64,000 bases of DNA from Celeribacter ethanolicus (GTDB taxonomy: Bacteria > Pseudomonadota > Alphaproteobacteria > Rhodobacterales > Rhodobacteraceae): NCBI RefSeq assembly GCF_001550095.1, contig NZ_LRUC01000003.1, forward strand, positions 124,001 through 188,000. The letters run 5' to 3'. Of this stretch, positions 27,282 to 36,463 are shown in pieces. Numbering within the stretch: the first letter of the stretch is position 1; each line of letters opens with the position of its first letter. The notes below the pieces were generated by a model, which did not search any database, had not been told where the DNA came from, and saw only the letters and a program-made list of their open reading frames with translations. The translations under genes were made by a program, and so were the position numbers.

Positions 27282-28052
27282 ATGTCCGTTTCTTTCCCCC
27301 GTCGCGCTTTGGCGCTTGCAGCCGTTTCGGCCTTTGCCCCTCTGACGGCCCATGCCGAAGACATCACCGTCTTCGCCGCCGCCAGCATGACCAATGCGCT
27401 GGCCGAGATCGAAGAAAATTTCGAGGCCGAGACGGGCCACAGCCTTGCGATTTCACTGGCGGGGTCTTCGGCGCTGGCGCGCCAGATCCAACAGGGCGCA
27501 CCCGCTGATATTTTCATCTCGGCCAATCCGGGCTGGATGGACACGCTTGAGGAAGAGGGGCTTGTGGAACCGGGCACGCGGTTCGATCTGTTGAACAATT
27601 CCATCGTGCTGATCGCGGCAGGCGACGCCGATGCGGTGGAGATCACCCCCGATCTCGATCTGGCGGGGCTTCTGAACGGCGGGCGTCTGGCGATGGCGCT
27701 GGTCGATGCGGTGCCTGCCGGGATTTACGGTAAGGCCTCGCTCGAAACGCTCGGGCTTTGGGACGATGTCGAGGCGCAGGTGGCGCAGGCCGACAATGTG
27801 CGCGCGGCTCTGGCGCTCGTGGCCACGGGTGAGGCGCCTTATGGCATCGTCTACGCCACCGATGCGGCGGCGGAAGCGGGCGTGACCGTGGTCGGCACGT
27901 TCCCGGCAGACAGCCATCCGGCGATTGTCTATCCTGCCGCCGATCTGGCGAACCGCGATGTGCCGGCTGAGACCGAATTCCTTGAGTACCTCAAGGGGGC
28001 CGAGGCGCGTGCGGCATTCGAACGTCAGGGTTTCGTGGTCGTCGCAGACTAA
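27282..28052 (+). CDS. modA: Molybdate-binding periplasmic protein
   Basis: A 256-residue substrate-binding protein with a signal peptide cleaved after AHAED-type AHA (residue 24). The mature start ITVFAAASMTNALAEIEENF and LAGSSALARQIQQGAPADIF are the molybdate-binding loops, with the conserved Ser residues that hold the oxyanion. PAGIYGKASLETLG and VRAALALVATGEAPYGIVYATDA are the second-lobe motifs. It is the first gene of modABC. Confidence 0.96.
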   Translation: MSVSFPRRALALAAVSAFAPLTAHAEDITVFAAASMTNALAEIEENFEAETGHSLAISLAGSSALARQIQQGAPADIFISANPGWMDTLEEEGLVEPGTRFDLLNNSIVLIAAGDADAVEITPDLDLAGLLNGGRLAMALVDAVPAGIYGKASLETLGLWDDVEAQVAQADNVRAALALVATGEAPYGIVYATDAAAEAGVTVVGTFPADSHPAIVYPAADLANRDVPAETEFLEYLKGAEARAAFERQGFVVVAD

Positions 28053-28063
28053 AGGGGACGTCT

Positions 28064-28759
28064 TTGCTGGACTGGTTGGGACCGGAAGAATGGGCGGCGG
28101 TTCGCTTGTCGTTGCGCGTCGCCTTCTGGGCGGTGGCGGCGAGCCTGCCTTTGGGCATTTTCACCGCCTATGCTCTGGCGCGCTGGTCCTTTCCGGGCAA
28201 GCAATTGCTCAATGGCATCGTGCATCTGCCGCTGATCCTGCCGCCGGTGGTGACGGGCTATATGCTGCTTTTGACCTTCGGGGTGAAAGGGCCTGTCGGC
28301 AGCGTGCTGCATGACATCGGCATCACCTTCGCCTTCCGCTGGACGGGGGCGGCGCTGGCGGCGGGGGTGATGGCCTTTCCGCTGATGGTCCGCGCGATCC
28401 GGCTGTCGATCGAGGCGGTGGACGTGAAACTCGAACAGGCGGGGGCCACACTTGGGGCCTCGCCGTTCTGGGTGTTTCTGACCGTGACCCTGCCGATGAC
28501 CTTGCCGGGGATCGTGGCGGGGGCCATTCTGGCCTTTGCCAAGGCGATGGGGGAGTTCGGCGCGACGATCACCTTCGTCTCCAACATTCCCGGCCAGACC
28601 CGCACCATCCCCTCGGCGATCTATGCCTTTCTGCAAGTGCCGGGCGGCGAAGGTTCGGCAATGAAACTGGTGCTTGTGTCGGTGGCGGTCGCGATGGCGG
28701 CGCTGTTGATGTCTGAAATCCTCGCCCGACGTGTGGCGGATCGGGTGGGGGGCAAGTGA
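28064..28759 (+). CDS. modB: Molybdate ABC transporter permease
   Basis: A 231-residue inner-membrane permease with five helices and the EAA loop (VKLEQAGATLGASPFWVFL...). The text YMLLLTFGVKGPVGSVLHDIG and GEFGATITFVSNIPGQTRT is ModB-specific. The start appears to be TTG (giving MLDWLGPEEW) with aaagggg upstream, since no ATG gives the N-terminus. It ends one base inside modC, so the three genes are coupled. Confidence 0.95.
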   Translation: MLDWLGPEEWAAVRLSLRVAFWAVAASLPLGIFTAYALARWSFPGKQLLNGIVHLPLILPPVVTGYMLLLTFGVKGPVGSVLHDIGITFAFRWTGAALAAGVMAFPLMVRAIRLSIEAVDVKLEQAGATLGASPFWVFLTVTLPMTLPGIVAGAILAFAKAMGEFGATITFVSNIPGQTRTIPSAIYAFLQVPGGEGSAMKLVLVSVAVAMAALLMSEILARRVADRVGGK

Positions 28760-29850
28760 TGTTGTCGGTCGATCTGCACCATGCGTTTGCCGGTTTCACG
28801 CTCGATGCGCGGTTCGAGGCCCCGCCGGGACTGACGGTGCTGTTTGGCGCCTCCGGCTCGGGCAAGACCACGGTGATCAACGCGGTCGCCGGGCTGTTGA
28901 TGCCGGACCGGGGAAGGATCGCGGCGGGGGACTGGGTGCTTCTGGACACCGAACGCAAGCTGCGGCTCAAACCGCATCAGCGCCGTCTGGGCTATATCTT
29001 TCAGGACGCGCGGCTGTTCCCGCATCTGACGGTCAAACAGAACCTGAACTACGGTGCATGGTTCGCGCCGAAAGACGCGCCGCGCGAGGATATGGGGCAG
29101 GTGGTCGATCTTCTGGGCATCGGCCCGTTGCTCGACCGGCGTCCCGGCGCGCTTTCGGGAGGGGAAAAGCAGCGGGTTGCCATCGGGCGGGCGCTTTTGT
29201 CCGCACCGAAACTGATCCTCGCCGATGAGCCTCTCTCGGCCTTGGACGAGACCCGAAAGGCGGAGATTTTGCCCTATTTCGAGCGATTGCGCGACGAGGT
29301 GGCGGTGCCGATCCTCTATGTCAGCCATTCCGCCAGCGAGGTGGCGCGGCTTGCGACCACGGTTGTCGTCATGGAGGGCGGCAAGGTGGTGCGACAAGGG
29401 GCGGCGGCGGAGGTTTTGGGCGATCCGGATGTGTTGCCGATGGGCGCGCGGGAGGCGGGGGCGGTTCTGACCGTTTCGGTGAAGCGGCATCACGCCGACG
29501 GGCTGACCGAATTGGACGCGGGCGGCGCGCCTTTGTTCCTGCCGCATATCGCGCAGGCGCCGGGCCAGAAGGTGAGGGTGCGGATCGCGGCCCATGACGT
29601 GATCCTGTCGCGGAGCCGCCCGGAAGGGTTGTCGGCGCTCAACATCCTGTCGGGCGTGGTGCATCAGATGCAGCCGCATGAGGGCGCGGTGATCGTGGCC
29701 ATCGACACGCAAGCGGGCCGGGTTCTGGCGCGGATCACCGGGCGCTCGGCGCAGGCGCTCGATCTGGCGCCAGGCGTGGCGATCCATGCTATCGTCAAGA
29801 CGGTGGCGGTGGCCTCCTCCGACATCGGCGCGGTGGCGGCGCAGCCTTAA
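28759..29850 (+). CDS. modC: Molybdate ABC transporter ATPase
   Basis: A 363-residue ATPase of molybdate import. Walker A GASGSGKT is at residues 30-37, the LSGGEKQRVAIGRALL signature and LADEPLSALDE Walker B follow, and a C-terminal TOBE/Mop domain (about 290-363) carries the regulatory oxyanion-binding fold. The ATG overlaps the modB stop (TGATG); a GTG three bases upstream is also possible. Its stop shares four bases with the stop of the convergent LysR gene. Confidence 0.95.
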   Translation: MLSVDLHHAFAGFTLDARFEAPPGLTVLFGASGSGKTTVINAVAGLLMPDRGRIAAGDWVLLDTERKLRLKPHQRRLGYIFQDARLFPHLTVKQNLNYGAWFAPKDAPREDMGQVVDLLGIGPLLDRRPGALSGGEKQRVAIGRALLSAPKLILADEPLSALDETRKAEILPYFERLRDEVAVPILYVSHSASEVARLATTVVVMEGGKVVRQGAAAEVLGDPDVLPMGAREAGAVLTVSVKRHHADGLTELDAGGAPLFLPHIAQAPGQKVRVRIAAHDVILSRSRPEGLSALNILSGVVHQMQPHEGAVIVAIDTQAGRVLARITGRSAQALDLAPGVAIHAIVKTVAVASSDIGAVAAQP

Positions 29851-30794
29851 CCCTTCACCACACCGCGTTTCTCCAACTCCTTGCGCAGCCCCTCGGGCGC
29901 GGCATAGCCCCAGCCGGGGTAACGGTCGCAGATCACCTCCATCATCTGGCGGATCGGGCGCGAACTGTCGTCGCGGCGAAAGCTCATGAAGATCGGCGAG
30001 GTGGCATGTTCGACGAGGGGGCGAAAACATAGCCCGTCCATGCGCGAACGTCGCACCGCCTCGGGCACCATGGCGATGCCTTCTTCGGCGGCGACAAGCC
30101 CGATGGCGATGTGCAATTCGCGCGCCTCATGGGCGATGTTGGGGGAGATGCCGTGGTCGTGGAACACGGCGAGCACCTGATCGGCAAAGCTCGGGCGCGG
30201 CTGGCTTGGATAAAGGATCTGCGGCTCCTGCGCGATGCGGGCCAGCGGCAGCGGGCCGTCTTCCTGCGCCAGCGGATGGGTTTCGGGCATGGCGACGAGC
30301 ATGTCCTCCTCGCGCAGGAGCACGCGGGTGATCGCCGGGTCCTCAAACCGCTGCGTGCCAAAGCCTGCGTCGATCCGGCCTTCCTTGAGGGCGGGGATTT
30401 GTTCCAGACTGCTCATCTCGATCAGATTGATGTCGACGTCCTGCGCCACTTTGCGAAAGCCGCGGATGAGCGCCGGAAACCGCCCGTACATGGTCGAGGC
30501 GACGAACCCGAAGACAACGCTTTGCCGACCGGAATGGGCGGAACGCTCGATCATCTTCTTAGCGGCCTCGGCATGGGCGAGAATTTGCTCCGCCTGTTTG
30601 AGAAAAAGCCGCCCCGGCGCGGTGAGTTTCAGGGGCCGTACCGTGCGATCAATCAGCTCGGTGCCCATTTCCGCCTCCAACATCTGGATCTGGCGACTGA
30701 GCGGCGGCTGGGCCATGTGCAGTTTTTCGGCGGCGCGGGAAAAATTCCGCTCGCTGGCGACCGCTACGAAATAGCGGAGCTGGCGCATCTCCAT
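29847..30794 (-). CDS. LysR-type regulator, BenM/CatR group
   Basis: A 315-residue LysR regulator. The helix-turn-helix is RQLRYFVAVASERNFSRAAEKLHMAQPPLSRQIQMLEAE (here described, residues 3-41), and the effector domain contains VDINLIEMSSLEQIPALKEG and RIDAGFGTQRF, similar to BenM/CatM-type regulators that sense cis,cis-muconate or benzoate. It is divergent from benA, the classic position for the activator of ben genes. I chose the ATG giving MEMRQLRYF with a gaggaggg ribosome site. Confidence 0.9.
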   Translation of the reverse strand: MEMRQLRYFVAVASERNFSRAAEKLHMAQPPLSRQIQMLEAEMGTELIDRTVRPLKLTAPGRLFLKQAEQILAHAEAAKKMIERSAHSGRQSVVFGFVASTMYGRFPALIRGFRKVAQDVDINLIEMSSLEQIPALKEGRIDAGFGTQRFEDPAITRVLLREEDMLVAMPETHPLAQEDGPLPLARIAQEPQILYPSQPRPSFADQVLAVFHDHGISPNIAHEARELHIAIGLVAAEEGIAMVPEAVRRSRMDGLCFRPLVEHATSPIFMSFRRDDSSRPIRQMMEVICDRYPGWGYAAPEGLRKELEKRGVVKG

Positions 30795-31090
30795 ACTATA
30801 CCCTCCTCGTATAGAAACAGATGAACTTGGTCTTGGATTTTTTAGCTCATGTTTCGCAGAGTGGTCCAATCTTGTTTGGATGCGGCGGCTGGAGGAGCGG
30901 CCGTCAGGGAGGTATCACCAGATACCGAAAAGGTCTCAAGAGGCGTGACTGGGCCTCTTCTCCCCCGTTTCGGGGGCCGGGTTTCTGCGTGCCATTGACG
31001 GGTGGCGCGCCGGAGCCGGGGTCTCTTCCTGCCGATCCGAACGGGACAGCAAACGTGCCCATAGGCACAGGCCAAAACGGAGGAGAACGC
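30795..31090. promoter_or_regulatory. Divergent LysR / benA control region
   Basis: No gene is seen in these 296 bases. An ATAC-N7-GTAT site, the motif recognised by BenM-type LysR proteins, lies at 30798-30812 directly before the LysR start, where its spacer is also the LysR ribosome site. A second partial dyad GGTAT-N6-ATACC is at 30912-30927. A ribosome site (cggaggaga) precedes benA at about 31080. Regulator binding is inferred from motif and position. Confidence 0.55.
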
Positions 31091-32449
31091 ATGACCACCA
31101 CGCTCAGAGACCGCATCGCGGGGGCCGTCGAGGAAGACGAAAACGGCATCCACCGCTGCCGCCGGGATATTTTCACCGACGAACAGATTTACGATCTGGA
31201 GATGAAACACATCTTCGAAAACGGTTGGGTGTATCTCGCGCATGAGAGCCAGATCCCGGAACCGAACGACTATTTCACCACCTGGATCGGTCGGGTGCCG
31301 ATTGTCATCACCCGCGACAAAGAGGGCGAGCTGCACGCGGTGATCAACGCCTGTGCCCACCGTGGCGCGATGCTCTGCCGCCGCAAACACGGCACGAAAT
31401 CGAGCTTCACCTGCCAGTTCCACGGCTGGACCTTTTCCAACACCGGCAAGCTTTTGAAGGTGAAGGACGGCAAGACCGGTGGCTACCCGGAGGGCTTCAA
31501 CAAGGACGGCGCACACAATCTCAAAGCGGTCGCCAAATTCGAGAGCTACAAGGGGTTTCTCTTTGGCAGCCTGAACGCCGATGTGCCGACGCTCGATGAG
31601 CATCTGGGCGAGACCAAGGTGATCATCGACCAGATCGTCGATCAGGCACCCAACGGGCTTGAGGTTCTGCGCGGCAATTCGAGCTATACCTTTGACGGCA
31701 ACTGGAAGCTCCAGATGGAGAACGGTGCGGACGGCTATCACGTCAGCTCGGTGCACTGGAACTACGCGGCCACCATGGGACACCGTAAGGACGAGGGCAC
31801 GCAGGCGGTCGACGCCAACGGTTGGTCGAAAAGCGTTGGCGGCGTTTATGGTTTCGAGCGCGGGCATATCCTTTTGTGGACCCGAACTCTCAATCCTGAA
31901 GTGCGACCGGTGTGGAACCACAAGGACGAACTTGAGGCACGTCTCGGCAAGGAGAAGACCGAGTTCATCACCACCCAGACCCGCAACCTCGCGCTCTATC
32001 CGAACGTCTACCTGATGGATCAGTTTTCGACGCAAATCCGCGTGGTGCGCCCGATCAGCGTCGATAAGACGGAGATCACGATCTACTGTTTCGCGCCGGT
32101 GGGCGAGGCCCCGGAAGAGCGCGCAACGCGTCTGCGCCAGTATGAGGATTTCTTCAACGTCTCCGGCATGGGCACGCCCGACGATCTCGAAGAATTCCGC
32201 GCCTGTCAGACCGCCTATGCCGCCGCCGACGGGGTCTGGAACGACTTGAGCCGGGGTGCCACGCGCTGGATCGACGGGCCGGACGAGAATGCGACGGCGA
32301 TGGGGATGACCCCGATCCTGAGCGGTATCCGCTCCGAGGACGAGGGGCTGTTCGTGCGCCAGCATGAATACTGGTCGGGGCTGTTGATCGAGGCGCTCGA
32401 CAAGGAGGCGGCCACGCCGGTTTCCGCAGGTGAGGAGGTGATGGCATGA
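31091..32449 (+). CDS. benA: Benzoate 1,2-dioxygenase, large (alpha) subunit
   Basis: A 452-residue Rieske-type oxygenase subunit. The [2Fe-2S] ligands are C88-x-H90 and C108-x2-H111, and the mononuclear iron ligands H217 and H222 lie in [12 protein letters not shown]. Length and text match the benzoate/toluate dioxygenase group (BenA/XylX). With BenB and BenC it adds O2 to benzoate to give the cis-diol carboxylate. It is first in benABCD; benB overlaps by four bases. Toluate or a substituted benzoate may be the real substrate. Confidence 0.93.
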   Translation: MTTTLRDRIAGAVEEDENGIHRCRRDIFTDEQIYDLEMKHIFENGWVYLAHESQIPEPNDYFTTWIGRVPIVITRDKEGELHAVINACAHRGAMLCRRKHGTKSSFTCQFHGWTFSNTGKLLKVKDGKTGGYPEGFNKDGAHNLKAVAKFESYKGFLFGSLNADVPTLDEHLGETKVIIDQIVDQAPNGLEVLRGNSSYTFDGNWKLQMENGADGYHVSSVHWNYAATMGHRKDEGTQAVDANGWSKSVGGVYGFERGHILLWTRTLNPEVRPVWNHKDELEARLGKEKTEFITTQTRNLALYPNVYLMDQFSTQIRVVRPISVDKTEITIYCFAPVGEAPEERATRLRQYEDFFNVSGMGTPDDLEEFRACQTAYAAADGVWNDLSRGATRWIDGPDENATAMGMTPILSGIRSEDEGLFVRQHEYWSGLLIEALDKEAATPVSAGEEVMA

Positions 32450-32946
32450 ACGCGTTCGTGAAATCCGATCTCGAACAGATCGCCGCCTTTCTCTATCGCG
32501 AAGCCCGACTTCTCGATGACCGCGACTGGGACGCATGGCTTGAGTGCTACGCGCCGGAGGCCTCGTTCTGGATGCCGTCCTGGGACGATGACGACCAGCT
32601 GGTCGAAGACCCGCAATCGCAGGTCTCGCTGATCTATTACCCGAACCGTCAGGGGCTTGAGGACCGGGTGTTCCGGATCAAGACCGAACGCTCGGGCGCG
32701 ACCATGCCGGAGCCGCGCACCAATCACATGATCACCAATATCGAGATCGTCGAGCGGCGCGAGCAGGACCTCGATCTGCGGTTCAACTGGCACACGCTGA
32801 GCCATCGTTACCAGACCACGATGAGCTTTTTCGGCACGTCCTATTACACGCTCGATCTCTCGGGAGAGGTGCCGAAGATCACCGCGAAAACTGTGGTGCT
32901 GAAGGATGATTACATCCATCAGGTCATCGACGTGTACCACGTCTGA
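32446..32946 (+). CDS. benB: Benzoate 1,2-dioxygenase, small (beta) subunit
   Basis: A 166-residue beta subunit of the ring-hydroxylating dioxygenase. It shows [20 protein letters not shown] and the conserved [13 protein letters not shown] strand. The cystatin-like beta fold stabilises the alpha3-beta3 hexamer and carries no metal. Its ATG overlaps benA by four bases, and ten bases separate its stop from the benC start. Confidence 0.93.
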   Translation: MNAFVKSDLEQIAAFLYREARLLDDRDWDAWLECYAPEASFWMPSWDDDDQLVEDPQSQVSLIYYPNRQGLEDRVFRIKTERSGATMPEPRTNHMITNIEIVERREQDLDLRFNWHTLSHRYQTTMSFFGTSYYTLDLSGEVPKITAKTVVLKDDYIHQVIDVYHV

Positions 32947-32956
32947 GGAGGGCCGG

Positions 32957-33985
32957 ATGAGTTATCGCATTGCCCTCAATTTCGAGGACGGGGTGACCCG
33001 TGTGATCGACTGCAACCCGATGGAAACCGTAATGGATGCGGCTTACCGGCAAAAGGTCAACCTGCCGGTGGATTGCTCCGACGGGGTCTGTGGTACCTGC
33101 AAATGCCGCTGCGAGGAAGGCGCCTTCGACATGGGCGACGACTATCTCGAAGAGGCGCTGTCCGAAGAGGAAGCAGCCGAAGGGTTGGTGCTGTCGTGCC
33201 AGATGGTGCCGGAAAGCGACTGTGTGGTCTCCGTGCCGGTGCCGTCGTCGAGCTGCAAGCTCGGGCCGTCGGTCTTCTCGGGCGAGATCACCACGCTCGA
33301 ACAGGTCTCTCCCAGCACGATCGTGCTGGGGGTGACGTTGCCGAACCCGGAGGCGCTCGATTTCCTGCCGGGACAATACGTCAATATTGCCGTGCCGGGG
33401 CTGGGCGTCACGCGCTCCTATTCCTTCAGCTCGGCGCCGGGGGCGGATGAGGCGATGTTCCTCATTCGCAATGTGCCGGGCGGGGCGATGAGCCGCTATC
33501 TGACCGAGGTGGCGAAACCCTGCGACCGGCTCGAATTCACCGGCCCGTTCGGCAGCTTCTTCCTGCGCGAACGCAAACGTCCCGTGGTGATGCTTGCAGG
33601 CGGCACCGGGCTTGCGCCGCTGTTGTCGATGCTTGAGGTCATGGCGGCCAAGGGCGAGACCGAGACGCCGGTGCATCTGATCTATGGCGTGACCTCGGAC
33701 AGCGATCTGGTCGAAACCGCCCGGCTCGAGGCGCTGGCGGCGCGTCTGCCCAATCTCACATGGGCCGCGACCGTGGCGGATACGGCGAGCAGCCATCCGC
33801 TCAAGGGCTATGTCACGCACCATCTGAGCGACGCGCAGCTCAACCACGGCGAGATCGACCTCTACCTCTGCGGCCCGCCGCCGATGGTCGAGGCGGTGCG
33901 CGGATTTCTTAGGGACAAGGGCGTCACGCCCGCGAGTTTCCATTACGAGAAATTCACGCCAAACGCGGCGGAGGAGGCGGCATGA
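32957..33985 (+). CDS. benC: Benzoate 1,2-dioxygenase reductase
   Basis: A 342-residue electron-transfer subunit passing electrons from NADH to BenA. The N-terminal plant-type ferredoxin domain holds C40, C45, C48 and C81 (VDCSDGVCGTCKC). An FAD domain (RSYSFSSAPG) and an NAD domain (LAGGTGLAPLLSML, YLCGPPPMVEAV) follow. This order (ferredoxin, FAD, NAD) is typical of BenC/XylZ. It overlaps benD by four bases. Confidence 0.93.
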   Translation: MSYRIALNFEDGVTRVIDCNPMETVMDAAYRQKVNLPVDCSDGVCGTCKCRCEEGAFDMGDDYLEEALSEEEAAEGLVLSCQMVPESDCVVSVPVPSSSCKLGPSVFSGEITTLEQVSPSTIVLGVTLPNPEALDFLPGQYVNIAVPGLGVTRSYSFSSAPGADEAMFLIRNVPGGAMSRYLTEVAKPCDRLEFTGPFGSFFLRERKRPVVMLAGGTGLAPLLSMLEVMAAKGETETPVHLIYGVTSDSDLVETARLEALAARLPNLTWAATVADTASSHPLKGYVTHHLSDAQLNHGEIDLYLCGPPPMVEAVRGFLRDKGVTPASFHYEKFTPNAAEEAA

Positions 33986-34770
33986 TCTGTCCCGGCAGGT
34001 TTGCGGGCAAGGTCATGGTGATCACGGGCGCGGCCCAAGGCATCGGTCGGGGCGTCGCCGCCCGGGCCTGTGCCGAGGGGGCGGATGTGGTCCTGGCCGA
34101 CCGGGCGGAGTTCGTGGCCGAGGTGGCCGGGGAGATCGCAGCTTTGGGTCCGGGGCGCGCCACATCCGTGGTGGCCGATCTGGAGACCTATGACGGGGCT
34201 GAGGCGGTCATGAAGGCCGCGATACAGGCCTTTGGCGGGATCGACATCCTGATCACCTGCGTCGGCGGCGCGATCCGGATGCGGCCTTACGGGGCGTTTG
34301 AGCCGGAACAGATCACGGCGGAAATTCAGCGCTCGCTGATGCCGACGCTCTGGGCCTGTCATGCGGTTTTGCCCGCGCTCAGGACCCGTGGCGGCGGTGT
34401 GATTGTCAATGTCTCGTCCAACGCCACCCGTGGCATTCACCGCGTGCCCTATTCGGCGGCGAAAGGTGGGGTCAATGCGTTGACCGCCTCGCTCGCGATG
34501 GAGCTGGCGGAGGAAAACATCCGGGTCGTGGCCAGCGCGCCGGGCGGCACAGAGGCGCCTCCGCGCCGGGTGCCGCGCAATGCGGCAGGCGACAATGAGG
34601 CGGAAAAGGCGTGGATGGCCGAGGCTGTCGAACAGGTCACCGGCTCCACCATGATGAAGCGCTACGGTACGCTCGAAGAACAGGTCGCACCGATCCTGTT
34701 TCTGGCCTCGGAGGAGGCGGGCTATATCACCGCCTCGACGCTTGTGGTGGCCGGCGGCGATACCGGCTGA
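33982..34770 (+). CDS. benD: Dihydroxycyclohexadiene carboxylate dehydrogenase
   Basis: A 262-residue short-chain dehydrogenase that oxidises the cis-dihydrodiol from BenABC to catechol with release of CO2. The cofactor motif TGAAQGIG is at residues 15-22 and the catalytic YxxxK is Y157-K161 in YSAAKGGVNAL. The EDTI-like loop and SSNATRG helix are present. The family is broad, but the position directly after benC makes the role clear. No catechol-cleaving gene lies nearby. Confidence 0.9.
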   Translation: MICPGRFAGKVMVITGAAQGIGRGVAARACAEGADVVLADRAEFVAEVAGEIAALGPGRATSVVADLETYDGAEAVMKAAIQAFGGIDILITCVGGAIRMRPYGAFEPEQITAEIQRSLMPTLWACHAVLPALRTRGGGVIVNVSSNATRGIHRVPYSAAKGGVNALTASLAMELAEENIRVVASAPGGTEAPPRRVPRNAAGDNEAEKAWMAEAVEQVTGSTMMKRYGTLEEQVAPILFLASEEAGYITASTLVVAGGDTG

Positions 34771-34794
34771 GCCGGAGCCTCCAAGATTGAGACA

Positions 34795-34820
34795 ACCGGC
34801 CTCGCCATCGCGGGGCCGGT
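34795..34820. other. GC-rich hairpin after benD
   Basis: An 11-bp stem with one G-T pair (ACCGGCCTCGC / GCGGGGCCGGT) around a 4-base loop between benD and the next LysR gene. No T-run follows, so it is a weak terminator or an RNA-stability element. Confidence 0.5.
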
Positions 34821-34853
34821 CGCCAGACATGTTCAGAGGGATGGGAGGCCCGG

Positions 34854-35741
34854 ATGAACTTCAAGCAACTCACCTATTTCATCGCCGTCGCCGAGGAATT
34901 GCATTTCGGACGCGCGGCGGAACGGCTCGACATGGCGCAACCGCCCCTGAGCCGTCAGATCAAACTTCTGGAGGAAAGCCTCGGCGCGGTGCTGATCAAC
35001 CGCTCGCGCAATGCCACCTGCCTGACCCAGGCGGGCGAGAGGCTTCTGGACCGCGCCCAGTCGATCATGGAACAGCTCAACGACACACGCCTTGAGGTCA
35101 AACGGCTCGGGCAGGGGGCGGAGGGGCGGCTGCGCGTGGGGTTTGTCGGTTCGGCCACCTTTGGCATTCTGCCCAATATCCTGAAATCCTACCGCGCCGC
35201 CTATCCGGATGTGAATCTGAGCCTCATTCCGATGAACAACGCGAAACTGCACCGGGCGCTGGTGACCCGCGAGATTGACGTGGCGCTGACCCGTCCGGCG
35301 CTTCAGGACAGCGATATCGTGAGCCGCACCCTGACGGAGGAGGATCTGATCGCGGCGGTGCCCGACACGCTCGACACCGGTGGGCGCAGCGTCGATCTCG
35401 CGGCGCTCGACCAACCGAATTACATCCTCTACCCGGAATATCCGCGCCCGAGCTATGCCGATCTCGTGCTCGACTGCTGCGCGCGTCAGGGGCTCGACAC
35501 CTCGCGCCGGGTCTGGACGATGGACATCCAGACCGCGCTCAGCCTCGTGGCGATCGGCGAGGGGATTTGCATCGTGCCCGCTTCGGTCGGCACCGCCCAG
35601 CGCAATGGCGTGCGGTTCCGACCGATCCGCGCGCCGCTCGGGGTGACGACTTTGGCTCTAAATGCGCGGATCGACGAGCAGGGGGTGCATGTCTGCAATT
35701 TCAAACGCATCGCCCAGACGGTGGCGCGCAAGACCGGCTGA
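34854..35741 (+). CDS. LysR-type regulator, BenM/CatR group (second)
   Basis: A 295-residue LysR protein. HTH KQLTYFIAVAEELHFGRAAE, and effector-domain text such as NLSLIPMNNAKLHRAL and YILYPEYPRPSYADLVLDCC (residue-level parallel to the LysR upstream of benA: YPSQPRPSFADQVL). It follows benD in the same direction, so it could be autoregulated with the operon or respond to a later pathway intermediate. A terminator that overlaps the end of the convergent livF gene follows. Confidence 0.88.
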   Translation: MNFKQLTYFIAVAEELHFGRAAERLDMAQPPLSRQIKLLEESLGAVLINRSRNATCLTQAGERLLDRAQSIMEQLNDTRLEVKRLGQGAEGRLRVGFVGSATFGILPNILKSYRAAYPDVNLSLIPMNNAKLHRALVTREIDVALTRPALQDSDIVSRTLTEEDLIAAVPDTLDTGGRSVDLAALDQPNYILYPEYPRPSYADLVLDCCARQGLDTSRRVWTMDIQTALSLVAIGEGICIVPASVGTAQRNGVRFRPIRAPLGVTTLALNARIDEQGVHVCNFKRIAQTVARKTG

Positions 35742-35764
35742 GCCGTCCGGCCTGCGCTTTTCTA

Positions 35765-36463
35765 TCACACGCCCAGCCATCTGTGCTGGGCGTTTTCGTC
35801 CGCGCGGATCGCGTCTGCATCCCCCGTCCAGACCACCTGTCCCTTGCTGACCACGACCACATCGTCGGCGAGCGAGGTGGCAAAGCCGAAGTTCTGTTCG
35901 ACGAGGATCATCGACAGGCCTTCGTGTTTCAGCTCCATGAGCTTGTCGTGAATGAGCTTGACGATGATCGGCGCGAGGCCTTCGGTCGGCTCATCGAGGA
36001 TCAAAAGCCGCGGGTTCATCAAAAGCGCGCGGGCGATGGCGAGCATCTGCTGTTCGCCGCCCGAGAGCTGCGTACCGCCATTGTTCATCCGCTCTCCCAG
36101 GCGCGGGAAGAGATCGAGCACGCGCGCCATGGTCCATGGGCTGTCGCTGTCGCCAAAGCGTTTTGCAGTGATCTCAAGGTTCTCGCGCACGGAGAGCGAG
36201 GGGAAGATGTCGCGGGTTTCCGGCACATAGGCGATGCCCATGCGGGCGATGTCATAGGACGTCTTGCCCATCGGCTGGCCGTCCAATGTGATCGTGCCTT
36301 CGCGGGTCGGCAAAAGCCCCATGATGGTCTTGAGTGTGGTGGATTTCCCTGCGCCATTGCGGCCCAGAACGGCCAGAACCCGGCCCTGTTCGGCGCGCAA
36401 GGACAGCCCGTGCAACACCTGCGTTTCGCCATAGCCAGAGGCGACGGATGTGAGATCAAGCAT
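35765..36463 (-). CDS. HAAT-family ABC transporter ATPase (LivF-like)
   Basis: A 232-residue ATPase of a branched-chain/aromatic acid ABC importer. Walker A GRNGAGKS is at residues 34-41, signature LSGGEQQMLAIARAL and Walker [14 protein letters not shown] follow. Together with its LivG partner (overlap of eight bases) it powers the permease pair. The last codons (NAQHRWLGV) sit in a hairpin that also ends the convergent LysR gene. Confidence 0.9.
   Translation of the reverse strand: MLDLTSVASGYGETQVLHGLSLRAEQGRVLAVLGRNGAGKSTTLKTIMGLLPTREGTITLDGQPMGKTSYDIARMGIAYVPETRDIFPSLSVRENLEITAKRFGDSDSPWTMARVLDLFPRLGERMNNGGTQLSGGEQQMLAIARALLMNPRLLILDEPTEGLAPIIVKLIHDKLMELKHEGLSMILVEQNFGFATSLADDVVVVSKGQVVWTGDADAIRADENAQHRWLGV
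35770..35797 (+). terminator. Terminator of second LysR, inside livF 3' end
   Basis: Stem CGCCCAGC / GCTGGGCG (35770-35792) followed by TTTT on the plus strand, 29 bases after the LysR stop. It overlaps the last nine codons of the convergent livF. Confidence 0.8.
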
